This document shows, piece by piece, positions 1-10,733 of a stretch of 64,000 bases of DNA. The stretch is from assembly GCF_019097595.1 (NCBI RefSeq), contig NC_080727.1, positions 12,189,001-12,253,000 on the forward strand, given 5' to 3'. The translations under genes and the position numbers were made by a program. The notes under the pieces were generated by a model. That model searched no databases. It was given only the letters and a program-made list of their open reading frames with translations, and was not told the origin of the DNA. The DNA is from Hemibagrus wyckioides. Taxonomy: Eukaryota; Chordata; Actinopteri; Siluriformes; Bagridae. Each line of letters opens with the position of its first letter. The first letter of the stretch is position 1.

Positions 1-68
1 ACAAAGAACAAGCGCGGACCCTCGTAACCCAGGTTCTCATCCATGTTCTTAATGTAGAGATTCAGACC
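1..68 (-). other. Possible partial exon at window edge
   Basis: Read on the minus strand, a pyrimidine-rich stretch ending in CAG (plus 69-85) is followed from position 68 downward by an open frame to the window edge, starting GLNLYIKNMDENL. The NLYIKN-type start resembles the first strand of an RRM, as in poly(A)-binding proteins, but the residues after it do not follow that family. It may be an exon of a gene continuing left of the window, or chance. Only 22 codons are visible. Confidence 0.28.
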
Positions 69-100
69 CTGGAGCAGAAGAGGCAGAGTTAGCATTCCTT

Positions 101-101
101 T

Positions 102-134
<33 letters not shown>
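101..134. repeat. (GT)n microsatellite
   Basis: Alternating GT run with two interruptions. The region 135-655 shows no gene I can support. Confidence 0.85.
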
Positions 135-655
135 ATACATGTGCTTACCTGCTCAGTCTTCTGACTGAGCCCAGTCTGCCTCTCTATACTTTTCTGCGCT
201 TATCCCACATCCAGCTTCTTGTGCGCCTCTGCCTCACGATGATTGCAGGATTTGAAGTGCTCTGTGGTGCTGTAACACAACAACAAACGTTGCTCTTAGA
301 GTCTTTATCTAAACTCTGCTGTTAGAATGACATCTTTGCCAGCAAAATTACACCGGGACTTTGACTGAAACACTCATAAAATCAAACAGAACCCTCTGTT
401 TCAACAGTATATGGAGTTCAATAAATATCAAATGCAATTAGTTAAAGCACAAAAAAACACTTGAACCCTGGCTGGTAAAAACGTACAATTTTACACATGG
501 CTTACACTTGGCACTTGTTTAACAGTTTTTCATTTAGCTGCTTGATGGCCATCTCCGCTGCCTCCGCCTACTCGTCCTGGGTGTCGTCCAGCACAGTGCC
601 ATGTGTGTGTCCATCTAGTGAGATAAAATCACTGAAAAGGGAAGGAAAAGAAAAA

Positions 656-828
656 GGTGTTGGACTACTGATCGGAAGGTTGTGAGTTCAAATCCCAGGT
701 CAACCAATCTGATACTGCTGAGTCCCTGAGCAAGGCCCTTAACCCTCAATTTCTCAGTTGTCTAAAATGAGATAAAATGTTGCTCTGGATAAGGGCATCT
801 GCCAAATGTCAGAAATGTAAATGAAAAT
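656..828 (+). repeat. tRNA-derived fish SINE
   Basis: The sequence has a tRNA-like head with a B-box-like GAGTTCAAATCCC, a middle with GAGCAAGGCCCTTAACCCT, and the tail CTGGATAAGGGCATCTGCC. This order is typical of a very abundant tRNA-derived SINE (V-SINE-like) of teleosts. The 5' end appears truncated, since no good A box is visible. Confidence 0.7.
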
Positions 829-914
829 ATCTGAAACCTGCCTCTTCTCTCCTCAATTCTGGTCAAACCCATTAGTGTCACAATACTAAAAACACATGTC
901 ACTAACACCTATTG

Positions 915-1148
915 TAAACATCCATCCATCCATCCATTTTCTAAACCCGCTTTATTCCTAATAAGGGTCACGGGGATCTGCTGGAGCCTATCCCAGCAGA
1001 CAATGACAGGCAGGGGTACACCCTGGACAGGTCACCAGTCCATCTCAGGGCCACATATAGACAGACAACCACACACACTCACATCTATGAAGATTTTAGA
1101 ATTACCTAATAACTCCTATTTAGAATTACCAGTCAACCTATTGTACAT
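915..1148 (+). repeat. Teleost interspersed repeat, left half
   Basis: It starts with CATCCATCCATCCATTTTCT and runs through GGAGCCTATCCCAGC, GGGTACACCCTGGACAGGTC and the ACACACACTCACATCTATG region. This is a familiar dispersed fish repeat. The sequence that normally follows (header-like GGGAGAACATGCAAACTCC) appears only at 3413-3541, so the copy is split by about 2.26 kb of inserted DNA. I did not identify its class. Confidence 0.65.
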
Positions 1149-1156
1149 GTGTACAA

Positions 1157-1230
1157 CTGTCATTGGTCTAGGAGTGTGACTCTCACCTCAGTGTGAGAGG
1201 TCCCAGGTTCAGATCCTGGATGAGCCACCA
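1157..1230 (+). pseudogene. Degenerate tRNA-Pro-like sequence
   Basis: The stretch TTGGTCTAGGAGTGTGACTC, the hairpin CTCTCAC...GTGAGAG, the run GAGGTCCCAGGTTCAGATCC and a GAGCC end follow the layout of vertebrate tRNA-Pro. The acceptor stem no longer pairs at its 5' side, the anticodon loop reads CTCAGTG rather than a Pro loop, and the B box is imperfect. It ends in ACCA, which could mark retroposition of a mature tRNA or be chance. It is a pseudo-tRNA or tRNA-derived SINE head. Confidence 0.5.
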
Positions 1231-1409
1231 ATTTCATGTTACACCCCATCTAGTGTAAAGGTGCAACAAGAAAGAGTTGATGACTCAAGAGAGTGTGGAA
1301 AAAAGGCATTAAAGTGGCATTTTAATGAAAACCAAAGGGTTTAGAGTATAATGGGGGAGTGTAGCTTCGGGAGCCAACAAGGCCAAAATAACAAACAAAA
1401 ACCCACTAC

Positions 1410-2848
1410 TAGATGTGGGTAGTAACGAGTTACATTTACTTGAGTAAGTTTTTTGGGTAACTTGTACTTTTAGAGTATATTTAAAGAATTGTACTTTTAC
1501 TCTTACTCAAGTACATTTTTAGTGAAAAAACTTTACGTTTACTTCGCTACATTTGGCTGCGTTCCTCCATTACTGTCAAATGTTAATAAATATGAGCTTT
1601 TTAAAATAATTAGTTTATATGGCTTGTTCGCAAGTCTCGTGAGATGTTGGAGAGGCTGCTTCGCAAGAGGCTGCAACGGATCTCCCGCTTGCATATATCG
1701 CGCGTTCAGCTGGAAGATGAAGCTGAAGCAGAGGAAGACGTGTGTGAGTTAACTGAGGCAGATCAACTATGGCCTCAAGTTCAGTCTGTTTTCACTCCAC
1801 GATGTCAAAAAGAATAGTTTCATAATGTGCATGCTGTGTTCACCAAAACGAACTGACATTGCAGCGTAGAACAACTCCAGCTCCAACCTGAAAAATCACG
1901 GAGCAGTAAGTGTCAAAGTTAGGCCTGTTTGAACCCTATTAATGGTCATTTGGTAACTATGGGCACATTGACCTTATTTTAATACCAGATTTCTCACACT
2001 GTCCAAATGTTTTCCCTCATATGCCCTCTCGTGCAAGCAATGACCAATATCTTGTGAACCCTACAAACAACACAGGTTCATAAAGAAACGTTCATTCTAA
2101 ACATCTGCACAATTTCACACCCATTTTCTACAAAACTACATCAATTGAACAGCATATTGTGACATCTTGCATTTATACACAAATAAGAACATACATACAA
2201 AATAAAAACGGGATTGAATTTTATTTTATTCCTAAGAATGCATGTACTTATAAAATGCACATATTATTATTTCATCAGAGGATTCACCAAACAAGCTTAA
2301 GTTTTATGCAGAACTAATCAAGTCAAGAAAACGAGGATCAGTCCACAGTAAAATTCTGTAAAACTGATTGTTCAAGAAAGAACATATGACAAAATAAACA
2401 CTCACATACTGAAGGGGCAAACACACACTCTGCACACACACACACCTTCTCTTTTGTTCTGTTAGCTTGTTGAAATGCAGAGCCTGGCAAGTTTGTGTTG
2501 TGAATGTGAAAATAAAGACAGAGTAACTGTTAGAAAAACACCTTGGTGTGTTTGAGATTTTATTGCAAATGACCCATTTAATGTGCCCATTACTGGACTG
2601 AGATGTGCCCATCACTGGACTGAACTATTTTACTTCAACCTGTGTTTTATATGAGCAGAACAAAGAGACTTTCAAGGAGAGGTAGATAACTAGTAACTAG
2701 CTACTTGAGTAGTTTTTCATTGGATACTTTTTTACTCTTACTCAAGTAACTATTAAGATTGTTACTTTTACTTTTACTTGAGTAAATATTTCCAAAAGTA
2801 CTTGTACTTTTACTTGAGTACAGATTTTGGATACTCTACCCACCTCTG
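1410..2848 (+). mobile_element. hAT element with target-site duplication
   Basis: The left end TAGATGTGGGTAG and the reverse complement of the right end (CAGAGGTGGGTAG) match at 11 of 13 positions. The flanks carry the identical 8-mer CCCACTAC at 1402-1409 and 2849-2856, the target-duplication length of hAT transposons. Sub-terminal DNA is rich in ACTTGAGTAAGT-like motifs at both ends in inverted orientation. Around 1785-1910 (+) a decayed frame still shows a BED-finger-like pattern (FIMCMLCSPK, then LKNHGA). No long transposase frame remains, so it is non-autonomous at 1439 bp. Confidence 0.8.
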
Positions 2849-3412
2849 CCCACTACTGTCCAGGATCTAAATACCCTACTTCACAAAACAAAAATAAATA
2901 TAAAAGACAAGTTCCTTCCCTAATTCCCTATCCAAAACAATCAATGAAAGGATCCAATAAAGAAAACGGCATAAGTCTCCTTACATCCCCAAAATCCCTT
3001 GTAGAACTACATACAGTATTAAGAACAATTTTACAACAGGGCAATCCAGTAGGCCGTACTATAAAGAGTTGAGCTAAGCACATTAGCAAACAGTTGGTTC
3101 CTTACCCTCAAACATTCAAACAGACACACACTGTCTTAGCATACACCTAGATAGCTATTAGACAAGGCAGGGCAAATACAGGAAGCCAGCACAGGACAGA
3201 GCAAGCACAGCAAATGAGCAAAAGGTTGAAGCAATTGAGCACAAGGCTGAAGGCAGGAAGTGATGAAAGAGTCTTCTTATAAGTTGCATGGAGTCAGCTG
3301 ACCAGGCAGGGCGTGCCACCAAGTAGACCGGGGAAACCAATTAGGCTTCTTCCTAGACAGAAGACACAAACATCACAAAGAAAACACAGAAGTAATACCA
3401 AACATGACATTA

Positions 3413-3541
3413 TAGGGAGGAAACCCACACAAGCACAGGGAGAACATGCAAACTCCGCACAGAATGGCCCCTGCCTGTTTGAACCCAGGATCTTCTTGTT
3501 GTGAGGTAACAGTGCTGACCACTAGACCACCGTACTGCCCC
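3413..3541 (+). repeat. Teleost interspersed repeat, right half
   Basis: GGAGAACATGCAAACTCC, GAACCCAGGATCTTCTTG and ACCACTAGACCACCGTACTG form the normal continuation of the repeat at 915-1148. Between the halves lie the tRNA-Pro-like piece, the hAT element and about 560 bp (2857-3412) in which I recognise nothing. Confidence 0.6.
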
Positions 3542-3944
3542 CAGTGTAATTTTAAAAACTTTTTTTTAGTATTTTCTTTACTTTAATTTGAGACTTGAGT
3601 ACATTTTGGATGGATTCCTCTTTTAGTAAAGACTTTGACATTAACTGTAATTTTTAAAGTCTACTTTAAATTATAGTTTTTTAAACTATTTTTTTGAACT
3701 ATATATATATATATTTTTTTTTTTTTTTAATTCTTTCTGACCACATTCTCCTCAGACTTGACATGTGTCTGCTGTTGAGACATGGTGCCATTATGCAGGT
3801 ACAGATCTCCCAGTGCTACTGTAAATACACAAAGAACATCAACTGTCAAAATACACTCGTTGTGTGTAGTACCCTATACTACAAATGGGTAGGGTTTCTC
3901 TTTGCTACCTTCCATGGTAGATTCTGTTTCATGTTGATGTGACT

Positions 3945-4200
3945 GCATCATGTAATTCCTGCAGGTCCTTCAGGTGCATGCTGTGAATCTCCTGTTCTAC
4001 TACATCCAAGTCCGCATTCTACTGGATTCAGATCTGGTGACTGAAGACCAATAAAGAACACTGATCTCATTGCCATGCTCATGAAACAAGTTAGAGACAA
4101 CTTGTACTTTGTGAGGCTGTGGCATTTAAGCAGCCCAGCAGGCCCAATGTGCCATAAAAACATTTCCCACACCGTTGCACCACCTCCACCAGCCTGGACT
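3945..4200 (-). mobile_element. Tc1-like transposase relic
   Basis: The plus strand reads as the reverse complement of a fish Tc1 transposase 3' region: GCATGCTGTGAATCTCCTGT, ATTCAGATCTGGTGACTG, then a jump to CCAATGTGCCATAAAAACAT and CCACCTCCACCAGCCTGGAC. The frame is broken and an internal part is missing. Confidence 0.65.
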
Positions 4201-4561
4201 GTTTTAAATAGTAGATAATAGAAATAATTTTAAACCTCTCTTTTCTCTCTCTTGAAGTGAACATGATTGCATGTAGCCAGTTTATCTGATTGCATGTTTT
4301 GGGGAGCAGGGAGAAAACTGAATAAACCAGAAGAAACTGACACAAACATGAGGAGAAGCTTCACAGACAGTGACCTGAGATTATGATACAGCAGTTACTG
4401 AAAATGACTGAAATAGTCTTCCGGTATGCAGTTGAGTGAATGAGGTGCGTCCGGGATCTGCTCCGTAAATTGTATTTTGTTTTCAATAATTTATGAAAAT
4501 GTTTAGTGATTTAAATGATCTAGGACGACTCCTACAAAAACTTAAAAAAATTTAATGATAG

Positions 4562-4685
4562 TTGGAGCTTCTCCTCTCATTCAATGGCGAATCACGCAGC
4601 TTTGACACCCTTGATGCCGCTTCGTCATTCTTTTCCACCGTGATTAAGACCAAACAGTACAGTGAGATGCCCGCTGCAGATACAG
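4562..4685 (+). other. Possible coding exon in left flank
   Basis: A stretch richer in CpG than its surroundings is bounded by an AG acceptor (AATGATAG, ending 4561) and a good donor (ACAG then GTAACT, from 4686). One frame is open for all 41 codons plus one base and reads, in part, SFDTLDAASSFFSTVIKTKQ. I do not recognise the protein. No partner exon was found in 4690-5400. It could be an exon of an unseen gene or an old element. Confidence 0.25.
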
Positions 4686-5399
4686 GTAACTAGCCGACTG
4701 ATTTATGACAGTGTTCCACTCATGTGAACTTATGTGAGTGACCTTTAGTTAAGATAGTTAATAGAATCTTTCCGTGACTGTAAGAACTGTCCTGACTCTC
4801 TGCTCTACAAGTACTTACTATACATCGTTTACTTTCTTGATCCTTACACAGTATGTGGTCTTTAATTCTGTTGTTTCCTATCTTCATGCTTTTATAATTG
4901 TTATGAAGCTCTCTCTGAACGTTCTACAGAGAGAAGGTTTTTGTTGTGTGCTGATGTTCATATCAATGTATATGGGTGGTCATTTTTCCCTCTCAATCTC
5001 AGATATGTCAAAAGTTACTCCATGCATGTTTCCTCTTTCTGAAATTATTTGTTGTTGTAACCAATGACCGCTAGTTCATGTAATGTTAAGTCAGGGGGTT
5101 CCTGCATTAATTTTACCAGTTGAAATGGGTTTTTTTTTCACTTCCATTAGTTCAGGCTAGAGGTGAATAATGAAGTGTAAAGAGTGTGACCAAATTACTA
5201 AATGTAAACACACCACAGAGACAAAGTATGTGTTAGAGATAAAATATCAGTTTCTGGCTCTTAATATAATCACCATAATATCCATACCACACACACTGAA
5301 CACCAGGGTGGAAAATACATCAGCAATTATACTTTATCACTATACTAAACTATTATTAAGCCGTTCATGTTTTTAGATATTTTCAGTTCCAAAACTTTG

Positions 5400-5896
5400 T
5401 TAAAAAACACCCCTTATTCAGCAACAGTGGGGGTCGGACGTTTGCCTCTCATTTGAAGATGAGATCTGGAGCACGATCTTGTCCCGTATCCATACCTCTT
5501 CTATTTGTGCATGACATAGTATCATCCAATTAAAATTTATTCATCGAATTTATTGGACAAAAGTGAGGTTGGCAAAAATTTGGCATGACATTGATCCTAT
5601 ATGTGATCGCTCTCATCAGGCCCCTGCAGACTTAATACATTTATTTTGTTATGTCTATCCATAGCTTCCTTTAGCTATAAATTTTAAATGTTTGCTCCAC
5701 TGTGACAAAGAATGAGATCGAGCCTTGTCCTTTGGTTGCACTTTATGGACTTCCTCCAAATGGCACAGGTTTGTTGTGCAATGCTCTGTCCGGATGTTCT
5801 GCAAACACTTTTGCTTTTTTAACATTATTAGCTAGACGGCGTATTCTTCTGCTATGGAAACAAATTCTCCCTCCATCTTTTGATGACTGGCAGTAA
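5400..5896 (+). mobile_element. L1-like ORF2 C-terminal fragment, left array edge
   Basis: Broken frames resemble the C-terminal part of fish L1/Tx1-type ORF2, with IYWTKVRLAKIWHDIDPICD near 5550-5620 and TLLARRRILLLWKQILPP near 5820-5880. The part from about 5688 onward matches the fragments that begin units 2, 3 and 4 (24471, 41093, 59065), though less closely than those match one another. The part before 5688 is not repeated later. The left boundary of the tandem array therefore falls inside this LINE. Confidence 0.65.
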
Positions 5897-6187
5897 GATG
5901 TTATGAGCCTCATTCATTTGAAAAAAAAAAGAAGAGGTACACAATAAATGGCAATACTGGCATATTTTCTGAAACTTGGGACCATTAATTATTTTTTTCT
6001 GATTATGTGAATTCTTCTTCTATAGTTAGTCAGTCTAATCATTAGCATGTCCTTATGATTGTGGCTTGATCTTGATCAAAAGTGTATTGAGTACAAGTAT
6101 GTGCACTGTGTATACTAATTAATAACTGTATATAACTGTGTATTAATTTATATTAATGTTTTGTTTGCTTATATAAAGTATTGTGAT

Positions 6188-6188
6188 T

Positions 6189-6219
<31 letters not shown>

Positions 6220-6222
6220 TTT
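6188..6222. repeat. (ATTT)n microsatellite
   Basis: Pure ATTT tract that occupies the place of the TAGT tract of units 2-4. The following 6223-7030 is AT-rich; I see nothing in it except that similarity to later units resumes near 6667. Confidence 0.85.
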
Positions 6223-7035
6223 TGTTTCTAGACTCTGATTCAAATCATTTTTCAATTCAAAATATAATTATATATTGAGGGGTTTTTTTGGTGTATAACT
6301 GAGTGTGGGGGGGAAATGTTGTTTCTTTTCTCCTATATCTTTATCCTTTTATTATTATAAAAGTATAATAAACAGATTAAGCAAAAAATAAATAAAATAA
6401 AATAAACAGAAAAAAAAACAGAAAATGATTGAAATAAATAAATGAAAGTTACATATTGTTATTGGAATATCCTTCAGTATATGTTAAACATTCTCCTTAC
6501 AGAAAGCTTCAGCATTACAGTAGTTCTATAAATTCAGCATTTCTTTACATCACTGCATTTAAACATTACATTACATTACATCACTGCATTTAAAATGTTA
6601 AAGGTGAGGCTTAAATGATTGGAGTTTGCCATATACTTTTATTTAACTGTTTTTAGAGAAACAATAATCAGAAAGAGGACATTCTTAAAAAAGAGAGATT
6701 TGATTTGAAACCTGAACTGCTATCAGGTCCATGCTGAACACCTTCTGACCAATCCAAATCAAGTATAAATTTTAATGTCAATACTGCACATAATTAATTC
6801 AAATAAAAGTCTATCCAGCTGTTATGCAAAAGTCTTTAATGATGTTTCTCTTAAGCGTTTTAATTAAAATCCATATTTTGGTGTAATTTATACACAGGGA
6901 TTTGTAAATCATGACTTTTGGACACTTTATTATGTCCATTTTATGATGAAACAGCAAAAGACTTTGAAAATTATCTGTCATTTTCTGATCATGTTAAATA
7001 TAAACACAACTAGACTGAAATATCTACTGGTTTCC

Positions 7036-7600
7036 TGTCAGGGTTGTGGACTTTTTTCTGGCCACTAGAGGCCCCCACTGCCTTTTGGTTGGTTTCCAGT
7101 CTCTGTCATTATGTCTAATAGGTGTCACCTGTGCTTTGTTTAGGTTTGTGTATTTAAGTCACCCTTTTCTCGGCAAATACTTTGCTTAGTGTTGTACCTT
7201 GTACCTGTACCTTGATCAAGTCTTGGGCAGCATTGTGCTCTGTTTTCTTTCCTTGTGCTTAAAAGCCTTTGTGCATCTGGTATAGTTCTTTTTTTTGCTT
7301 GATTGGCAGGTGCTCTTTAGAATGCCTTATGGATTTATTTTGTGGACTAATTAGAGTTACTTTTTGGGAATATTGAATTTTTGTTCATTTGCTTTGTATG
7401 CTTTTGGATTAACCTTGTGGATTTTGGGGATTTATTCTTTGGAACTAGTGTCAAGTCTTTTGAGCTGACTTGTTGGATTTGTTTTGTGGATTATTTGACT
7501 TGCATTATCATCTAATAAAAGATAAGTAAACATTTCTCCAGAACTGTGATCTGGTTATCTGCATTTGGGTTCAGCCCTCAAGTTTCCTCACTAGTCCTGC
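7036..7600 (+). mobile_element. Candidate solo LTR, unit 1
   Basis: The block begins TGTCAGGGTTGTGGAC, contains a polyadenylation-like AATAAAAG at about 7514, and ends in a CTGCATTTGGGTTCAGCCCT segment, a combination seen in Gypsy-type LTRs of fish. No internal retroelement DNA follows. I could not define a target-site duplication, so the ends are approximate. Confidence 0.4.
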
Positions 7601-7629
7601 CCTCACTCATTGCCATAACCCACTGTTCC

Positions 7630-7990
7630 TTCATTGGACCAATTTTGATAGATACTGACTACTGCAGTTTTGGAGATGCTCTGATCCAGTCGTATAGCCA
7701 TCACAATTTGACCCTTGTCCATACGCTTGCCCATTTTTTCTAACACACCAACTTTGAGGACAAAATGTTCACTTACTGTCTAATATGTCCCACCCACTAA
7801 CAGGTGCCATAATGGGGAGATAATCAGTGTTATTCACTTCATCTGTCATATTCACATTTTATATATATATATATTAAATTTATTTTTTCGGAGATCTAGT
7901 GGAGACTACACCTCCATGGGGCAGGGCTGTTTTGGCAGCAAAAGGAGGACTAACACAATATTAGGCAGGTGGTCATAATGTTATGTGTGT
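7630..7990. mobile_element. Two Tc1 terminal fragments, unit 1
   Basis: Positions 7630-7860 read as the inverted 5' end of a fish Tc1 element (GTCCCACCCACTAACAGGTGCC and GAGATAATCAGTGTTATTCA). Positions 7895-7985 read as the 3' end in forward orientation (GGGCTGTTTTGGCAGCAAAA, CAATATTAGGCAGGTGGTC). An AT dinucleotide run separates them. The pieces lie about 160 bp upstream of the gene A promoter motifs in every unit. Confidence 0.65.
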
Positions 7991-8145
7991 GTCTGTGTAT
8001 ACACACTTTACTGTGCAAAACAATGTGTGAATGTGTGAAAAAAGAAAAAAAGAATGTGGGAAAAAAGCTCAGATATTTAGAGACACCTTTTTTATTTATA
8101 TATCTATTATATAAGTCAGTATGAGTGAGGGGAATCACGGAGTTC

Positions 8146-8180
8146 TGCGCATGCGCTTGTCGCGCTGCAACGTCACGTGA
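8146..8180 (+). promoter_or_regulatory. Gene A promoter: NRF-1 site and E-box, unit 1
   Basis: TGCGCATGCGCT at 8146-8157 fits the NRF-1 consensus. CACGTG at 8174-8179 lies in CGTCACGTGA, which can be read as a USF/MiT-type E-box with an overlapping CRE half-site. The surrounding 60 bp are CpG-rich in otherwise AT-rich DNA and sit about 170-205 bp upstream of the start codon. Both motifs are identical in the four units. The transcription start was not determined. Confidence 0.6.
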
Positions 8181-8350
8181 TCTAGTTTGTGTTTAAACTG
8201 TGGAATGTTTAGATTTAAATCCTAAAGTGTTGCGGTTCTGAAGGTCGCAAGATTTGGATTCTCTTTTGGCATTTTTGCTACACCCCTGTTTCGGATTTCT
8301 TCTTACACCACTACTGGATTTGACTCCTACACCGACTCTACAGCGCAGCG

Positions 8351-10733
8351 ATGATGAACTTCAGAGGAGGAGCCGAGCCTCAGCACCAGGATGTGGATCC
8401 CGAGCCCGGATGGAGCGGACTGTACGACCCCTGGAACGGTGAGATACTGAGTTTCCTCTTTTTCACTTAAGTATAAAGTCTTTTAAACACCGCGTTATTA
8501 CCAAAAACCGCAATTAGGAATATCGTTTAATATGATTAGATGGTTTTGAGAAATTCTGTTCGGCTAATCTTTATTCGGCTAATTGCTTTACGGACACGAT
8601 CAGTATGCTAAAGCTAGTGGACAAAGCGGCAGACTCCAGGGACACGAGCAGGGAAGAAGAAAACAGTGTTCATGTTTTCAGATATGTTAACATCAGCTTT
8701 TTATAAAAGTCCCAATATTACAAAGTAATTGTTTTTCAGGGTTCATAGTTTTTTTTGATGGCGTGAATAGAATAAGTTAAAATACTTACAATAATATAAA
8801 CTAGCTTATTATTTTAAGGATTTTTCATTGTCCGTGTTTGTCGAGTTGTTAAAGCGGAGAGAGAAAGGGGCTGTGAGGAAAGGCAGCTAGCTGAACAAAA
8901 CCAGTCGGTACAAATAAATGGAGCTAGTGTGGCAATGTAGAGTGCAGCTTAGGCAAAAATATCAAGCTGTTTGTTTGAATTCTGTTCAGCAAGGCTTTGT
9001 TTATAGCTGTCGTGAATAAAATAGTTAGGAGTAGTGTAATTTACAATAAAGGGTGAATTTTTGACAGGAGACACAATTGGACTCAAAGGGGATGTGAACC
9101 ACTGGAGTAAGAAACTGCTAAAGTAATACACTGTAATAGAAATGTGTTTTAATCTGCATTTTTTGGGGGAAGATACTTTTGAGCATTGAAATAAGTGCCC
9201 AGTGTGACAAACAGTGAAGCTGTGATACTGTAAGAGCCCTGTATAACTCCTATACATGCAGCTAAAATGTAAATACTGAGTTTTTAATGCACTGTTATAG
9301 GAAGATTACAGTAATATAACTTGTGTAAATACTTCTTGTTTTGATAGTGAGGCTTTCCTGCTTTACGGAACATACACAGTGCTATTAAAATAAGGGTTTC
9401 TGCTTCCTTTTATGAGATGTTATTAGATGTGTTTCATTGTCTGTTCATCTTTGACACAGGGAGACGGAGGGAGACATTTGTGTTTCCGGAAGCTGAGCTC
9501 AACTACAACAGAGAGCTCAGCGCTTACGAGGACGACGACAGCCGGCCTGCTCAGGAGAATGAAGCTGGAGATTGTGAACATGAGGTGTTGACAAGGAACC
9601 TGTCCCCTGATAGAAGCCCATCCCCACCTATGAGAGGCCTCTCTCCTCTCAGGACCCCATCCCTTGTGAGCAGTCCATCCCCTCCCAGGACCCCATCTCC
9701 TGTGAGCAGTCCATCCCCTTTCAGAACCCCATCCCATGTGAGGAGTCTATACCCTCTGAGGACCCCATCCCCTGTGAGCAGTCCATCCCCTTTCAGAACC
9801 CCATCCCATGTGAGGAGTCTATACCCTCTGAGGACCCCATCCCCTGTGAGCAGTCCATCCCCTTTCAGGACCCCATCCCATATCAGGAGTCTATACCCTC
9901 TCAGGACCCCGTCCCCTGTGAGCAGTCCATCCCCTGCCAGGACCCCATCCCCTGTGAGCAGTCCATCCCCTCCCAGGACCCCATCCCCTGTGAGCAGTCC
10001 ATCCCCTCCCAGGACCCCATCCCCTGTGAGCAGTCCATCCCCTCCCAGGACCCCATCCCCTGTGAGCAGTCCATCCCCTCCCAGGACCCCATCCCCTGTG
10101 AGCAGTCCATCCCCTCCCAGGACCCCATCCCCTGTGAGCCACCCATCCCCTTTCAGGACCACATCCCCTGTGAGCAGTCCATCCTCTCTCAGGACCCCAT
10201 CCCCTCCCAGGACCCCATCCCCTGTGAGCCACCCATCCCCTCCCAGGACCCCATCCCCTGTGAGCAGTCCATCCCCTCCCAGGACCCCATCCCCTGTGAG
10301 CCACCCATCCCCTGTGAGCAGTCCATCCTCTCTCAGGACCCCATCCCCTGTGAGCAGTCCATCCACTCTCAGGACCCCATCCCCTGTTAGGAGTCCATCC
10401 CGTCTCAGGATCCCATCCCCTGTGAGGAGTCCATCCCCTTTGAGGAGGCCACCACCTTCAGGGAGTCCACAGCCTTCAACAGTTCCTCTGCCCCAGCCTT
10501 TTTTTGATATCGACATCCACAACATTGTGGCTGGTATGTACTATGCCCCTGCCACAATGGTAACTCCTGTACCACGCCAGGGCATAAGGAGGAGGTGGGA
10601 TGAAGAGGGTGCTAATCAAGACGCCCCTCTGAGTAGACGGCAGCGTGTGGATCCTGATGGGGAGGTGGAGTTCATCAGGACGCCCGTCCTAGTCCCCACT
10701 TGGTTAGTTAATATTTTTGTGAACGAAATGTAA
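8351..10733 (+). CDS. Gene A, copy 1: Ser/Pro-repeat protein (453 aa)
   Basis: Two coding exons are predicted: 8351-8438 and 9460-10733, joined over a 1021-bp GT..AG intron (donor GTGAGA, acceptor CACAG). Exon 1 ends after one base of a Gly codon and exon 2 supplies the other two, so the frame is kept. The start is the first of two tandem ATGs 170-205 bp below the promoter motifs. The protein has an acidic/aromatic N-terminus (about 1-90, with GWSGLYDPWN and an EDDD cluster), a long central tract (about 95-375) of RTPSPVSSPSPP-like repeats, and a conserved C-terminus (about 380-453) with FFDIDIHNIVAGMYY and the basic patches RQGIRRRW and SRRQR. The dense S/T-P pairs would suit proline-directed kinases and the basic patches nuclear import; both are inference. 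I recognise no known family, no signal peptide and no membrane segment. Confidence 0.72.
8439..9459 (+). other. Gene A intron, copy 1
   Basis: The 1021-bp intron is AT-rich with no recognisable repeat. The matching introns are 26883-27903, 43510-44535 and 61477-62495. The units differ here at few positions, for example GTGAGA at the donor of unit 1 against GTGAGT in the others. Confidence 0.7.

Noticed and set aside
7546..7743. 65-codon plus-strand frame shared by all units
   Set aside because: It spans the end of the candidate LTR and an inverted Tc1 terminus, so it is a mixture of two repeats.
8254..8442. 62-codon plus-strand frame overlapping gene A exon 1
   Set aside because: It runs in another frame, crosses the exon 1 donor, and is identical between units only because the DNA is; the in-phase exon starting at 8351 explains the region better.
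9551..10525. Long minus-strand frame (324-366 codons in the four units) opposite gene A exon 2, rich in GDGLLTGDGVL
   Set aside because: The 36-nt repeat is a multiple of three without stops in several frames, so long antisense frames are automatic. There is no promoter, no splice context and no non-repetitive conserved part.
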